NCBI GenBank assembly: GCA_021781475.1
Contig: JAJXWT010000001.1
Location: forward strand, 81,161 to 116,100
Source: a bacterium
GTDB taxonomy: Bacteria; Patescibacteriota; Saccharimonadia; Saccharimonadales; Saccharimonadaceae
Direction of reading: 5' to 3'
DNA: 34,940 nt
Under the pieces are notes generated by a model, which was given only the letters and a program-made list of their open reading frames with translations, ran no database searches and had not been told where the DNA came from. Position 1 is the first letter of the stretch. Each line of letters opens with the position of its first letter. The position numbers were made by a program, and so were the translations under genes. This document shows, one piece after another, positions 14,163 to 22,464 of this stretch.

Positions 14163-17045
14163 TTAATGTATGCGCAAGATTGTAGGATCGGCGGGTTTTT
14201 GCGCAGCAACTGGCGGTTGTGTTGGCGCTGCTACGTAAGCCTCCCGGCTTGGGCTTGGCGTGGGGACGGCGTGGCTGACGTTCAGCATAGCTGATGGGTC
14301 AGGAGTGGGCCCTATGGTGACCCCTGGCTGCTCATGGGCTGGCGTGGCGGTATCAGCGCCTGCTTCGCCTGCCGATTTTTTATGCCGCGACCGTGTGCGC
14401 TTTCGCTTGTGCGGTTCGCCACTGGTGTTGTCATTATTTGCGGGAGGGGTAGGGCGTGCCGGCTCACTAGCTGCTGGCTCTGGCCGTTGTGTGCTCTCCC
14501 CTGCTGTGGTGCTGGCGGCCTTTGGCACTGGCTGCTTTTCTTCGTAGGCAATCCCCTGCTCGTCAAGGAACCTTTTTTGGTTAGCGGAATATTCTGGGTT
14601 CCCCTTCCCCTTTGTCTGGAGGGTTTGTGGCGGCAGGATTTTGTCGCTAATCATTTTTTCAACGACTTCGCGGGCTTGCCCATAGTTGGCGCGGGTATTT
14701 GCAATAATTGCGCGCGTATTATCTGTGGTGGCCGTAGGCAGATTAAGGGTGCGTGCGCTAAAGGCAGGGGCCTTTTCGCCGTTAATCACCATATTAATGA
14801 TAAAGTTACGGTTATGCATCTGTAACAGATCGCTTGGCTCAAACTGTGGCTCAAACTGCTTGCTGAGCATTGGCGCGTCGTCGGCGCTGACGCGAAAGCT
14901 GATCATGGTGCCAACGTTGCCGAATACGGCATTGCGCACGGTCTCACTCATTTGACCGATATACTGATTGGCAACCGTTAGGTTAAGGCCGTATTTACGG
15001 GCCTCGCTTAAGATCATGGCAAAGCTATCGGTCGCAAAGTTCTGGAACTCGTCAACGTAGAGGTAGAACGGCCGGCGATCTTCGATATCAGGGATATCAC
15101 TCCGGCTCATGGCGGCAAGCTGGATTTTGGTGACCAAAAAGGCGCCTAAAATACCGGCGTTGTCTTCGCCAATTAGGCCCTTGCTTAAGTTCACAATTAA
15201 AATTTTACCCTCGTCCATAATTTGGCGGATATTAAAGGTGCTGCGTGGCTGGCCAATAATATTACGAATAACCGGGTTAGCGGTAAAGGCGCCGACCTTA
15301 TTAAGCACCGGCGCAATCGCTTCGGACTGGAACTTTTCAGTCCAGCTATCGAATTCTATGTTCCAAAATTGCAGTACAACGGTATCGCGGCAGTAGCTTA
15401 GGGTGTCTTTGCGGAACCTTTTGTCGGTGAGCATGCGCGTGATATCGAGCATAGTGGTGTCGGGGCGATCAAGGAGCGCTAAAATAGTGTAACGCAAAAT
15501 ATATTCCAGGCGCGGGCCCCAACTTTCGCCAAACATGCGCTTGAGCACACCAATCACCTCGGAACTAATGTTGTTTTTTTGCGCCGGGTTAGTGACTTCG
15601 AGCGGGTTAAAGCCCAGCGGATATTCGGTATCGGCCGGGTTAAAGTACACCACGTCTTGCATGCGGGCGCCAGGGATAAACTTCATGTTATTAATTGCAA
15701 AGTCGCCGTGTGGATCAATAATCGCATAGCCTTGGCCGTGGAATATGTCGCTAAGCGCTAATAGTTCGAGGGTGCCCGATTTACCAGCGCCCGTTTGGCC
15801 AATAATATACATATGGCGGCTGCGGTCATAGCGCAGCATCCCAAACTGGTGGTTGATGCCCCGAAAGTTCGTGACTCCAAACGCGCTGATATTTTCGTCT
15901 ACGGCGTCGTTGCCGGTAATAACGGGTAGTTTAGCCGGCGGTTCAGCAGTTTTAGTGCTGGCCCATACAATATTGGGGGTTTCCACGTTGGTGTGTGGCA
16001 AGTGGAACACACTAGCGACCTCTTCGATATTCAAAATAAATCCCCTGTCGGCAAACAGCCGGGATTTATATTTGGCGAGGTCTTCTTTTTTGTAGCTGTC
16101 GTTTGCTATTTTAAAGCCGTTTAGGTTGGTGCTATTAAACTGCTTAAAGGTACCGACAAGTGCCTGCATGCGCAACTTTGCGTTTGTCGGGTTTTCACCC
16201 AGGTAGGCTAAGCGGATTTTTACCTGATAGCCCAGTTTGGTAGCCTTTTTTTCACACTCAGCGATACGGGTTTTGTCGCGATCACTCACCTCTTTAACGG
16301 TCGCGGTGCCATTCGCGCCGGCTTCGGGTGGCCGCCATAGCGACTCAATAATCTGCACGAACCACTTTGCATCGAACGAAAGATCGCCGAACAATCCAGC
16401 GGTCTTGCCGCTGCGGATTTTTTTAATCCAGTTATCGGCCTCTTTTTGCCACGTATCGGCAATTGGGCGCACCAAAATTTGAATCCATAGTTCTTCGCCG
16501 GTGTCTTCGAGCTTGGCAAGTGTGCCGGTAATACCGGCAAGCGGGTCAACTTCGAAACTTTGGAACGTGCGAATCGGCAAAAATTCAATAGCGGTCGGCA
16601 CAATTTCACTCGTGTACACTACGCTGTGCTGCCGCTCATGGCTTACGTAATCTTCCTCGGCTTCGCTAATCTGTACTGTTGGGTATTGGCTATATATTTG
16701 GCCTTCAACAAAGCTTTGGAGCGATTTTGGGGTCCACACGTAAAAACGAATCCGCCCGCCTACGCTCGCGATTTCAAAGCTTAGGTGTTCTTGGTAGCCG
16801 TTGTTCTCTTTTAATTCTTTGGCGTCACGCAAAATACCATGTAGGCTTGCAAACATTTGTTCAGCTGCGAGCTCGCTTTTGTCGTTTGTCTTTGGTATTT
16901 CAAGGACAAGCAGCACGCTTTCAGTGTTCTTGACAACGGCGATGCTTTGGTTGTTCCGCCATGTAAGGTATATAAGCACCAATACAATAGGTATCCATAC
17001 GTACCATTGCAAGAGTGTTGTAATAATCCAGGCTAAAATTTGCAT
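14163..17045 (-). CDS. TraG/VirD4-like membrane ATPase (type IV secretion DNA-binding domain)
   Basis: A 960-aa protein. An N-terminal transmembrane helix (about 11-28, WYVWIPIVLVLIYL) anchors it, followed by a roughly 370-residue domain typical of CPR homologues. The AAA-type motor of the TraG/VirD4/HerA group comes next. Walker A is GQTGAGKS (about 416-423), Walker B is YLYVDEFQNF (about 661-670), with an IIDPHGD motif and a conserved ANQYIGQM stretch. The last 150 residues are Pro/Ala/Ser-rich with a basic cluster (KRKRTRSRHKK). The start is ATG 17045, with a GAGAG Shine-Dalgarno inside the CTCTC/GAGAG hairpin; 63 further codons upstream are judged non-coding. It could move DNA or protein across the membrane. 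No other conjugation genes lie nearby. Confidence 0.82.
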   Translation of the reverse strand: MQILAWIITTLLQWYVWIPIVLVLIYLTWRNNQSIAVVKNTESVLLVLEIPKTNDKSELAAEQMFASLHGILRDAKELKENNGYQEHLSFEIASVGGRIRFYVWTPKSLQSFVEGQIYSQYPTVQISEAEEDYVSHERQHSVVYTSEIVPTAIEFLPIRTFQSFEVDPLAGITGTLAKLEDTGEELWIQILVRPIADTWQKEADNWIKKIRSGKTAGLFGDLSFDAKWFVQIIESLWRPPEAGANGTATVKEVSDRDKTRIAECEKKATKLGYQVKIRLAYLGENPTNAKLRMQALVGTFKQFNSTNLNGFKIANDSYKKEDLAKYKSRLFADRGFILNIEEVASVFHLPHTNVETPNIVWASTKTAEPPAKLPVITGNDAVDENISAFGVTNFRGINHQFGMLRYDRSRHMYIIGQTGAGKSGTLELLALSDIFHGQGYAIIDPHGDFAINNMKFIPGARMQDVVYFNPADTEYPLGFNPLEVTNPAQKNNISSEVIGVLKRMFGESWGPRLEYILRYTILALLDRPDTTMLDITRMLTDKRFRKDTLSYCRDTVVLQFWNIEFDSWTEKFQSEAIAPVLNKVGAFTANPVIRNIIGQPRSTFNIRQIMDEGKILIVNLSKGLIGEDNAGILGAFLVTKIQLAAMSRSDIPDIEDRRPFYLYVDEFQNFATDSFAMILSEARKYGLNLTVANQYIGQMSETVRNAVFGNVGTMISFRVSADDAPMLSKQFEPQFEPSDLLQMHNRNFIINMVINGEKAPAFSARTLNLPTATTDNTRAIIANTRANYGQAREVVEKMISDKILPPQTLQTKGKGNPEYSANQKRFLDEQGIAYEEKQPVPKAASTTAGESTQRPEPAASEPARPTPPANNDNTSGEPHKRKRTRSRHKKSAGEAGADTATPAHEQPGVTIGPTPDPSAMLNVSHAVPTPSPSREAYVAAPTQPPVAAQKPADPTILRIH

Positions 17046-17203
17046 ATTCTCTCTGTTGAGAGTATCACAAACAGAGGTAAAATGCAAGGGTAAGCGGGTT
17101 TGGAAACAGCGGTTATGCAGCAAAAACCGCACGGGAGTGGACGGTGCGCGGAATGATATCCGTGCGGTGTCTGCTCCTGTGCGGTAGCACAGGGTGTTTG
17201 GAA

Positions 17204-17446
17204 TCAGTGGTAACAGCTTGGGTAGTCGCTGCACACACTCTTGCCGCTGGCGAATTCAATCACCGACAGCGGTCTGCCACAGCCGGGAACTGCGTCCCCG
17301 TCGGTGGCGTGGCAGGACCCGTATGGGGCGGCCTGCGCTCTGCTGGTGCGCGCATTGACCTCACGGATGAGCTGCTGGTTTCCCGGCAGAACTTGATCGT
17401 TAAACCGCTTGCCCGCTGCCCAGGCAGCTTCCCGTGTCACCGGCAT
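17204..17446 (-). CDS. Orphan small cysteine-containing protein, 80 aa
   Basis: Not recognised. The N-terminal half (MPVTREAAWAAGKRFNDQVL and on to about residue 35) looks helical. The C-terminal half has four cysteines, C45, C56, C72 and C78, spaced C-x10-C-x15-C-x5-C, which could bind a metal or form disulfides. The Shine-Dalgarno is GAGGGACCAGCC-ATG, nearly the same as in the other orphan genes. No strong promoter is seen. A hairpin CCTGTGC/GCACAGG follows the stop without a U-tract. It lies between the sigma-like gene and the membrane ATPase, same strand. A plus-strand ORF of 119 codons over the same bases lacks a Shine-Dalgarno and was rejected. Confidence 0.5.
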   Translation of the reverse strand: MPVTREAAWAAGKRFNDQVLPGNQQLIREVNARTSRAQAAPYGSCHATDGDAVPGCGRPLSVIEFASGKSVCSDYPSCYH

Positions 17447-17521
17447 GGCTGGTCCCTCTTCCCTGTTGATTCAAAGCACCGTTGCTATGAATGCTCATAT
17501 TAAATCACATTAAAAACAAAA

Positions 17522-17543
17522 CATCCAGGTGTGGACCTGGATG
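17522..17543 (-). terminator. Intrinsic terminator of the sigma-like/HARE-HTH gene
   Basis: Perfect 9-bp stem CATCCAGGT (17522-17530) and ACCTGGATG (17535-17543), followed on the minus strand by TTTTGTTTTT. Confidence 0.85.
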
Positions 17544-17565
17544 CCGTATGGTTACAAGTAGTAGC

Positions 17566-18624
17566 CTATTTTGGCTCTGCCAGGTTGTAGGTCGCTTTGG
17601 CGACCCGTTTGAACTCGCTTTTGCTTTGTAGGTTCAGCAAAATTGTCGTTTCTTTGACCTGGCGGCTTTTTAGCACGCGTTTTACAATTTCGTCGCGGTG
17701 TAATGGCTCGCCTGCTTTACGCAGCACATCGCTAATGACATCACTTACCGTGCCCTTGTTGTAGCCCCAGCTGTCTAGGGCATAAATGCCGCGGCCAATC
17801 AAAACAAAGCGCTTATCTTTGATAAGTTCGTTGTGGATTGCCTGTGTGGTGACATTTTTACGTTTAAATTCACTCTCTTTGATTTTTTCGGCAATTTCGC
17901 TAAAGTGCATCGGCTTGCCGTTGTCGGCCAAAATAACGTAAATTTTGTCGCGGATGTTCTTGGGGTTGACAGTTGGCCACTTTACAAGGCCCCACATGTC
18001 TTTTAGGTGCGCAAGTAGCTTACTAAGGCTTGCAAGTGCCTGAACTTGTGCTGGCGTTTCGTAGCCTTGCACCATATCAAACAATGTTTCAACTGTTACT
18101 GGCTCGCCATGCTTTTTGATAACTTTTGCAATGTCATCAACTTTAGCGCGGATTTGCTTTTCGTCACCGTATTCACCAATGCCGATTGCCTGGTGGTAGT
18201 TGTCGTTTTCGTTAATGGTGGTAAGCCGTGGCGATATTTCACCAATAAATACCAAGTGTGATTTTGTGGCGTTTGTCGCCTTGCTGCCGGTAAGGCGGTC
18301 TGCTAGGTCGGCAACCCGGGCAACACGGCCGTGTTCGCTTAAATCGCGTACAATCAGTTTTTCAATATCTTGTGTGGCGGGGATTTTACCGTCTTCGCTC
18401 GCAATTTTAAGGCGAATGAGAATTGCTTTTTCAAGCTGGCGCACGCGCTCACGGGTAATGCCAAGTAGCTCGCCGATTTGCTCAAGGGTTTCTTTACGCT
18501 CGTACAGGCCGAATCGCCGTGTAATAATCTCCTGCTCACGCTGTTGGTCAATGGTTGCCAAAATATCCTTAACAGCTTGTTGTAAAACGGCGGTTGTATC
18601 TTTTTGTTGTGCGCTTTCGCTCAT
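17566..18624 (-). CDS. Sigma-70 region 4-like/HARE-HTH fusion regulator
   Basis: A 352-aa DNA-binding protein. Residues about 22-75 resemble sigma-70 region 4: QQREQEIITRRFGLYERKE, then the helix-turn-helix TLEQIGELLGITRERVRQLE. Further on is a HARE-HTH-like winged helix, the domain of the RNA polymerase delta subunit and ASXL proteins: RDKIYVILADNGKPMHFSEIAEKI and DVISDVLRKAGEPLHRDEIV. A similar unit (KVIKKHGEPVTVETLF) occurs in the middle. There is no region 2, so it is not a complete sigma factor. It may modulate RNA polymerase or bind methylated or bent DNA. Start ATG 18624 is preferred; a GTG at 18654 would add ten residues. It is driven by a near-consensus promoter. Confidence 0.82.
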   Translation of the reverse strand: MSESAQQKDTTAVLQQAVKDILATIDQQREQEIITRRFGLYERKETLEQIGELLGITRERVRQLEKAILIRLKIASEDGKIPATQDIEKLIVRDLSEHGRVARVADLADRLTGSKATNATKSHLVFIGEISPRLTTINENDNYHQAIGIGEYGDEKQIRAKVDDIAKVIKKHGEPVTVETLFDMVQGYETPAQVQALASLSKLLAHLKDMWGLVKWPTVNPKNIRDKIYVILADNGKPMHFSEIAEKIKESEFKRKNVTTQAIHNELIKDKRFVLIGRGIYALDSWGYNKGTVSDVISDVLRKAGEPLHRDEIVKRVLKSRQVKETTILLNLQSKSEFKRVAKATYNLAEPK

Positions 18625-18691
18625 AGCCGGTACGGTAAATCCCTTCTGCCTCACCTTTATTAGTATGTATTGAATAGGTATCTGACGTTTG

Positions 18692-18721
18692 ATTATACAA
18701 CAAATTGTACTTGTTTGTCAA
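18692..18721 (-). promoter_or_regulatory. Near-consensus promoter of the sigma-like/HARE-HTH gene
   Basis: TTGACA (18716-18721 on minus) and TATAAT (18692-18697) are both perfect and 18 nt apart. The leader is about 60 nt. The rest of the gene-free stretch to 18934 holds a GGTAAA/TTTACC palindrome near 18800 and a TTGACATTTAT identical to the -35 region of the next orphan gene, but no gene. Confidence 0.85.
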
Positions 18722-18934
18722 ACATATTACCCCTACTACTTGCGTAGTGACGTGCTACCTGTTCAAGGTTAAACTAATTATATCACAACTTTGGTGCTTA
18801 TGGTAAATACTTTTTTACCACTATTTATTATGCATACTTATTATTTGGATGGTAATCGTTTTGTATAAATGTCAAATATAACAGATACGCACAGAGTGCC
18901 GTGAAAAGTTTTTGCAATCCATAAAAAAGGCATA

Positions 18935-18964
18935 GCCCGCCCCGACGTCTGTGTCGGGGCGGGC
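18935..18964 (-). terminator. Strong intrinsic terminator of the orphan gene at 18977-19201
   Basis: A perfect 12-bp GC-rich stem, GCCCGCCCCGAC (18935-18946) and GTCGGGGCGGGC (18953-18964), followed on minus by TATGCCTTTTTT. Confidence 0.9.
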
Positions 18965-18976
18965 TTGTGGCGCCGG

Positions 18977-19201
18977 TCAGCTCTCGATGGCGGCCATCCA
19001 CAGCTGCTCGCCCTTGGGGGGCTGGCCGAGGCCGACCGTCCAGGCGGGGACCGTGATGGTGACCATTGGCTGTCCGCCTGCATCGAATGGCTCGCCCGCT
19101 ATGGTCGCGTGCCCAACGCTGCCCGGATTACCTGGCTTCCAGAAGCGGAAGGAGGTACCGGTCGGCAGGTCACGGGCACTACGGACGATTGTGTTGCTCA
19201 T
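18977..19201 (-). CDS. Orphan small protein, 74 aa
   Basis: Not recognised. The sequence is Gly/Pro-rich with alternating hydrophobic residues (GTSFRFWKPGNPGSVGHATI, then PMVTITVPAWTVGLGQPP), which suggests a small beta-rich fold. Upstream are a promoter TTGACA-16-TAGAAT, a short TTCGA/TCGAA hairpin in the leader and the Shine-Dalgarno GAAAGGACCAGC directly before the ATG. A strong terminator follows. Codons look GC-richer than those of the flanking sigma-like gene. The complete and isolated expression unit is the main argument for a real gene. Confidence 0.65.
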   Translation of the reverse strand: MSNTIVRSARDLPTGTSFRFWKPGNPGSVGHATIAGEPFDAGGQPMVTITVPAWTVGLGQPPKGEQLWMAAIES

Positions 19202-19243
19202 GCTGGTCCTTTCGAGGGTCGAATTTTTAAACGCCAAAAAATA

Positions 19244-19271
19244 ATTCTACTCTGTTATACATAAATGTCAA
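19244..19271 (-). promoter_or_regulatory. Promoter of the orphan gene at 18977-19201
   Basis: Perfect TTGACA (19266-19271) and TAGAAT (19244-19249) on the minus strand with a 16-nt spacer. Confidence 0.8.
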
Positions 19272-19291
19272 TAGGTGTGGCGCTGGCGATT

Positions 19292-19346
19292 AAAAAAGCC
19301 CCATATATGGCTAAACCCACCTTCGCGACGAACGCTCGGGTGGGTT
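19292..19346 (-). terminator. Tandem hairpins after the orphan gene at 19372-19770
   Basis: Minus strand: AACCCACC/GGTGGGTT (arms at the ends of about 19313-19346), then AGCC/GGCT and a T6 run. The second is the likely terminator. Confidence 0.7.
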
Positions 19347-19371
19347 CTGCCATGTTGGTGGGTTGCTTGTG

Positions 19372-19770
19372 TCAGGCGCCGGTCTCAATTGAGCACTCGG
19401 TCACGAGCCGCCGAAGGACTTCGGCGGCCGTTGCGTCATCGAATATGAAGCTGTACGGCTTCTCGGACAGGTGGTACAGCTCCTCGCCCAGAAGGTCGCG
19501 CAGAGCAGCGTCGTAGCCCGGGTTGATGGGCTTGAGCGCTATGATGGTCACCGTGTTGGGGTACTCATCGATCTGGTAGAAGACCCGAACCTGGCCGCGG
19601 AAGAAGAAGCACTCCTCATCGTTGTAGAAGTTCTCTCCCACCTTGAGGGGCAGCTCCACTCCCTTCTCGAGGGGAAGGACGATCACCACCCCGAAGCTGA
19701 GCTCGGTGTCGTGGGTATCCATGCGAGTGACGCGAGGCCGCTCGGTGATGTTAACGCTAATTTTGACCAT
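19372..19770 (-). CDS. Orphan small protein, 132 aa
   Basis: Not recognised. It is predicted to be soluble and rich in beta strands. Residues about 57-77, with RGQVRVFYQIDEYPNTVTI, vaguely resemble the core strands of RelE/ParE toxins, but catalytic residues cannot be assigned and no antitoxin gene is adjacent. The promoter TTGACT-16-TATAAT at 19813-19840 starts right at the topA stop. AGGAG abuts the ATG with no spacer, so the true start may be different; ATG at codon 17 is an alternative. Two hairpins follow the gene. GC content looks higher than in topA. Confidence 0.6.
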   Translation of the reverse strand: MVKISVNITERPRVTRMDTHDTELSFGVVIVLPLEKGVELPLKVGENFYNDEECFFFRGQVRVFYQIDEYPNTVTIIALKPINPGYDAALRDLLGEELYHLSEKPYSFIFDDATAAEVLRRLVTECSIETGA

Positions 19771-19812
19771 CTCCTAGATGGGTGATACGCGTGCGCCTTG
19801 CACGATACGCAT

Positions 19813-19840
19813 ATTATACTAAAAATGATAAAAAAGTCAA
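19813..19840 (-). promoter_or_regulatory. Promoter of the orphan gene at 19372-19770
   Basis: Minus strand TTGACT (19835-19840) and TATAAT (19813-19818), 16-nt spacer. The leader contains a CGTGC/GCACG hairpin. Confidence 0.82.
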
Positions 19841-19847
19841 TAGCATG

Positions 19848-22301
19848 CTATTTGGCGGCGCGTTTGCGAGTGGTGGCGCGGTGGCGCGGTTTTTTGGCGG
19901 GTGCTTCGGCGAGCAGGGCCTTGGCCTGCTCTTCGGTAATCGTTTTTGGCTCGGTACCTTTGGGGATTTTCGCATTGGTTTTGCCGTTTGTAATGTAGGG
20001 CCCAAACCGGCCGTTTAGCACCTTAATGGCCCCCCAGTCGGTAATAGTCTTTTCGGCTTCGGCTTGCAGTTTGGCGGCGTATAGCTCGCGTGCCTCGGCT
20101 TCGGTGATTTCGCGCGGGTCGTGGTCTTTTATGCTGACATACAGTTTACCCACTTGAATATACGGCCCAAAGCGGCCAACGTTGGCTTTGATTTCTTGGC
20201 CATCGGCAGTAGTGCCAACCACGCGCGGCAGTTCAAAGGCCTTTAGGGCTTGCTCAAGGCTGATGGTTTGGATTTTGGCACCGCGCGGCATGGGGGCAAA
20301 CTGCGGCTTGTCGGCGCTATCGCTGCTGCCAAGCTGTAGCATGGGGCCAAAACGGCCAAACCGTGCCAAAATTGGTTTGCCAGTTTTGGGGTCAATGCCA
20401 ACCTCGCGTTGCTCGCCCACGGTGCTGCGGTCAATGCCGCCAGATTGTTCAATGAGTTCGTGGAATGGTTTGTAAAAGCTTTGGAGCATTGTATTGCGCT
20501 CAAGTTTGTCGCTTGCTATGCTGTCAAATTCCTTTTCGACATTGGCAGTAAAACTATAATCAACTACTTGTTCAAAGTGGTTGCCTAAAAAGCTGGCAAT
20601 CAGTTCACCGCTTGGGGTTGGCAGCAGCTTGCCTTTAGTTGAGCCGGTTTTTTCGGTTTGGACTTCACGTTCCACGGCGCCATCAACGAGCTGCAGCACA
20701 ATAACATCGCGCGGTTCACCTTCGCCGTCGCCCCTTTCTACATAGCCGCGAGTTTGTATGGTATTAATAATTGTGGCATAGGTGCTTGGGCGGCCAATGC
20801 CGAGTTCTTCGAGCTTTTTGACCAGGTTGCCTTCGGTGTAGCGAGCTGGTGGGCGCGCAAACACTTGGCGGGCCTCAATGTGGTAGGCACGTAGCGCCTC
20901 GCCGCTTTGCACGGCTGGCAAAATATCTTCATTTTTGGTGGCAATGTTGTAAACGCGTAAAAAGCCATCGAATACGATTACCTGGCCTTTGGCGGTGAAT
21001 ACAAGGGTGTCACCGCTCCCGTCGTTGCCGCCTTTGGCGGCACGTAGGTCGCTGCGCGTGGGCCCTGCCCCGGAATTCGCCCCATCCTCGGTGAAATCAG
21101 TAGATTTCACCTCAGTGGGAGCACCCCCTTCCGAGTCACCCACTTTGCGTGTAATCTCGATAGTTACGGTAGTGTTTTCGGTTTTGGCCGGGGCCATTTG
21201 GCTTGCTAGCGTGCGGCGGCGAATCAGGTCGTATAGGCGCTGTTCGTAGCTATCGCCACCGACTTCTTCGCGGGCCATATCAGTTGGGCGAATGGCTTCG
21301 TGGGCTTCTTGGGCGCCGGCCGATTTGGTTTTGAACTTGCGCACTTGGCTGTATTCGTGGCCGTACAAACGCTTAATGTAATCGGCGGCGGCGGCGATTG
21401 CTTGGCCGCTTAAGTTTACACTGTCGGTACGCATGTAGGTGATTTTACCCTCTTGGTACAGCTTTTGGGCGGCGGACATGGTAGCGCGGCTGCCCATGCC
21501 AAGCTTGCTGTTGGCTTCTTGCTGCAGGGTGCTGGTAGTAAATGGCGCAGCGGGGTTGCGCGTGCCAGGGGTGGTGGTAATGTCACTGACGGTAAAATCG
21601 GCCCCTGCTAATGATTCCAAAAAGTCGCGGGCGTCGGCTTCGCTATTAAAGCGCTGGCTTAGCTCGGCCTTAAATTCTTGTTCGTTATGGACAAAAATGG
21701 CGGTGACCTTAAATTCGGCCTTGCCTTCAAACGTATTGATTTCTTGCTCGCGTTCCACAATCAGGCGCACGGCGGGGCTTTGCACGCGACCGGCACTTTT
21801 GCCGCCCGGCACTTTTTGCCATACCACGGGGCTTAGCTCAAAGCCAACAATGCGGTCCAAAATTTGGCGGGCTTGTTGCGCGCGCACTAAGCTCATATCT
21901 ATGGTGCGCGGGTGCCCAATCGCATCGGTGATTGCGGTTTTGGTGATTTCGTGGAATACAATGCGCTTGGTGGTTTTTGGGTCGAGCCCTAACACTTCGC
22001 ACAGGTGCCAGGCAATCGCCTCTCCCTCGCGGTCTTCGTCGGTTGCGAGCCACACATTAGCGGCCCCAACGGCCTTTACGTGCTTTTTTAGCTCGGCGAT
22101 TACCTTCTTTTTTTCGGGGTCGATTTCGTACACGGTTTCAAAGCCGTGTTGCACGTCAATTGGTGGCGTGCCATCTTTGGTCTTTTTGGCAATGCTGCGT
22201 ATGTGCCCCACGCTGCTGAGCACGGTAAAATCACCACCGAGGTATTTTTCGATAGTTTTTGCCTTTGCTGGTGACTCTACAATAACGAGGTTTTTTGCCA
22301 T
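19848..22301 (-). CDS. topA: DNA topoisomerase I
   Basis: An 817-aa type IA topoisomerase that relaxes negative supercoils by passing a strand through a tyrosine-linked break. The TOPRIM domain starts with LVIVESPAKAKTIEKYLG (5-22) and has the metal-binding TDEDREGEA (87-95). The catalytic tyrosine is Y289 in ITYMRTDS. Instead of zinc-ribbon cysteines the C-terminus carries three GRFGP repeats, as in several CPR and actinobacterial enzymes, and ends in a basic tail. A Gly/Ser/Thr-rich stretch at about 388-432 looks like an insertion. The gene appears leaderless: TTGTAA-16-TATAGT ends nine bases before the ATG. Confidence 0.96.
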   Translation of the reverse strand: MAKNLVIVESPAKAKTIEKYLGGDFTVLSSVGHIRSIAKKTKDGTPPIDVQHGFETVYEIDPEKKKVIAELKKHVKAVGAANVWLATDEDREGEAIAWHLCEVLGLDPKTTKRIVFHEITKTAITDAIGHPRTIDMSLVRAQQARQILDRIVGFELSPVVWQKVPGGKSAGRVQSPAVRLIVEREQEINTFEGKAEFKVTAIFVHNEQEFKAELSQRFNSEADARDFLESLAGADFTVSDITTTPGTRNPAAPFTTSTLQQEANSKLGMGSRATMSAAQKLYQEGKITYMRTDSVNLSGQAIAAAADYIKRLYGHEYSQVRKFKTKSAGAQEAHEAIRPTDMAREEVGGDSYEQRLYDLIRRRTLASQMAPAKTENTTVTIEITRKVGDSEGGAPTEVKSTDFTEDGANSGAGPTRSDLRAAKGGNDGSGDTLVFTAKGQVIVFDGFLRVYNIATKNEDILPAVQSGEALRAYHIEARQVFARPPARYTEGNLVKKLEELGIGRPSTYATIINTIQTRGYVERGDGEGEPRDVIVLQLVDGAVEREVQTEKTGSTKGKLLPTPSGELIASFLGNHFEQVVDYSFTANVEKEFDSIASDKLERNTMLQSFYKPFHELIEQSGGIDRSTVGEQREVGIDPKTGKPILARFGRFGPMLQLGSSDSADKPQFAPMPRGAKIQTISLEQALKAFELPRVVGTTADGQEIKANVGRFGPYIQVGKLYVSIKDHDPREITEAEARELYAAKLQAEAEKTITDWGAIKVLNGRFGPYITNGKTNAKIPKGTEPKTITEEQAKALLAEAPAKKPRHRATTRKRAAK
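21027..21111. repeat. Palindrome cluster inside the disordered insertion of topA
   Basis: GCCGCC/GGCGGC (21027-21041) and GGTGAAATC/GATTTCACC (21090-21111) are perfect inverted repeats. They encode part of the low-complexity segment at about residues 397-432 of TopA, which interrupts otherwise conserved sequence in frame. This recalls in-frame palindromic elements known in some bacteria, but no second copy was found in the window. Confidence 0.5.
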
Positions 22302-22310
22302 ACTTGTTTA

Positions 22311-22338
22311 ACTATAAGCCTTTTGATTGGTTTTACAA
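22311..22338 (-). promoter_or_regulatory. Leaderless promoter of topA
   Basis: TTGTAA (22333-22338) and TATAGT (22311-22316) on the minus strand, 16-nt spacer, nine bases to the ATG. Confidence 0.65.
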
Positions 22339-22380
22339 ACAACGGCTTAATATAAAGCATGGGTTTTTAAATTGCAAATA

Positions 22381-22447
22381 AAAATCACCAACCAGTGGTG
22401 ATAAGTAGTGTGGCTGGCGCGGGGGTGAGTGTTGGCCCGCGCCAGCC
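22381..22447 (-). terminator. Double hairpin terminator of the orphan gene at 22465-22614
   Basis: Minus strand: a perfect 12-bp stem GGCTGGCGCGGG/CCCGCGCCAGCC (22412-22447), then CACCA/TGGTG (22386-22400) followed by ATTTTTATTT. Confidence 0.8.
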
Positions 22448-22464
22448 GTTGTGGTGCTGCGTCG

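Noticed and set aside
14043-14294. 83-codon plus-strand ORF at the end of the spacer
   Set aside because: It overlaps the 3' end of the membrane ATPase gene on the other strand, has no Shine-Dalgarno and no clear promoter.
17144-17503. 119-codon plus-strand ORF
   Set aside because: No Shine-Dalgarno or promoter; the minus-strand 80-codon ORF over the same bases has the orphan-type initiation signal.
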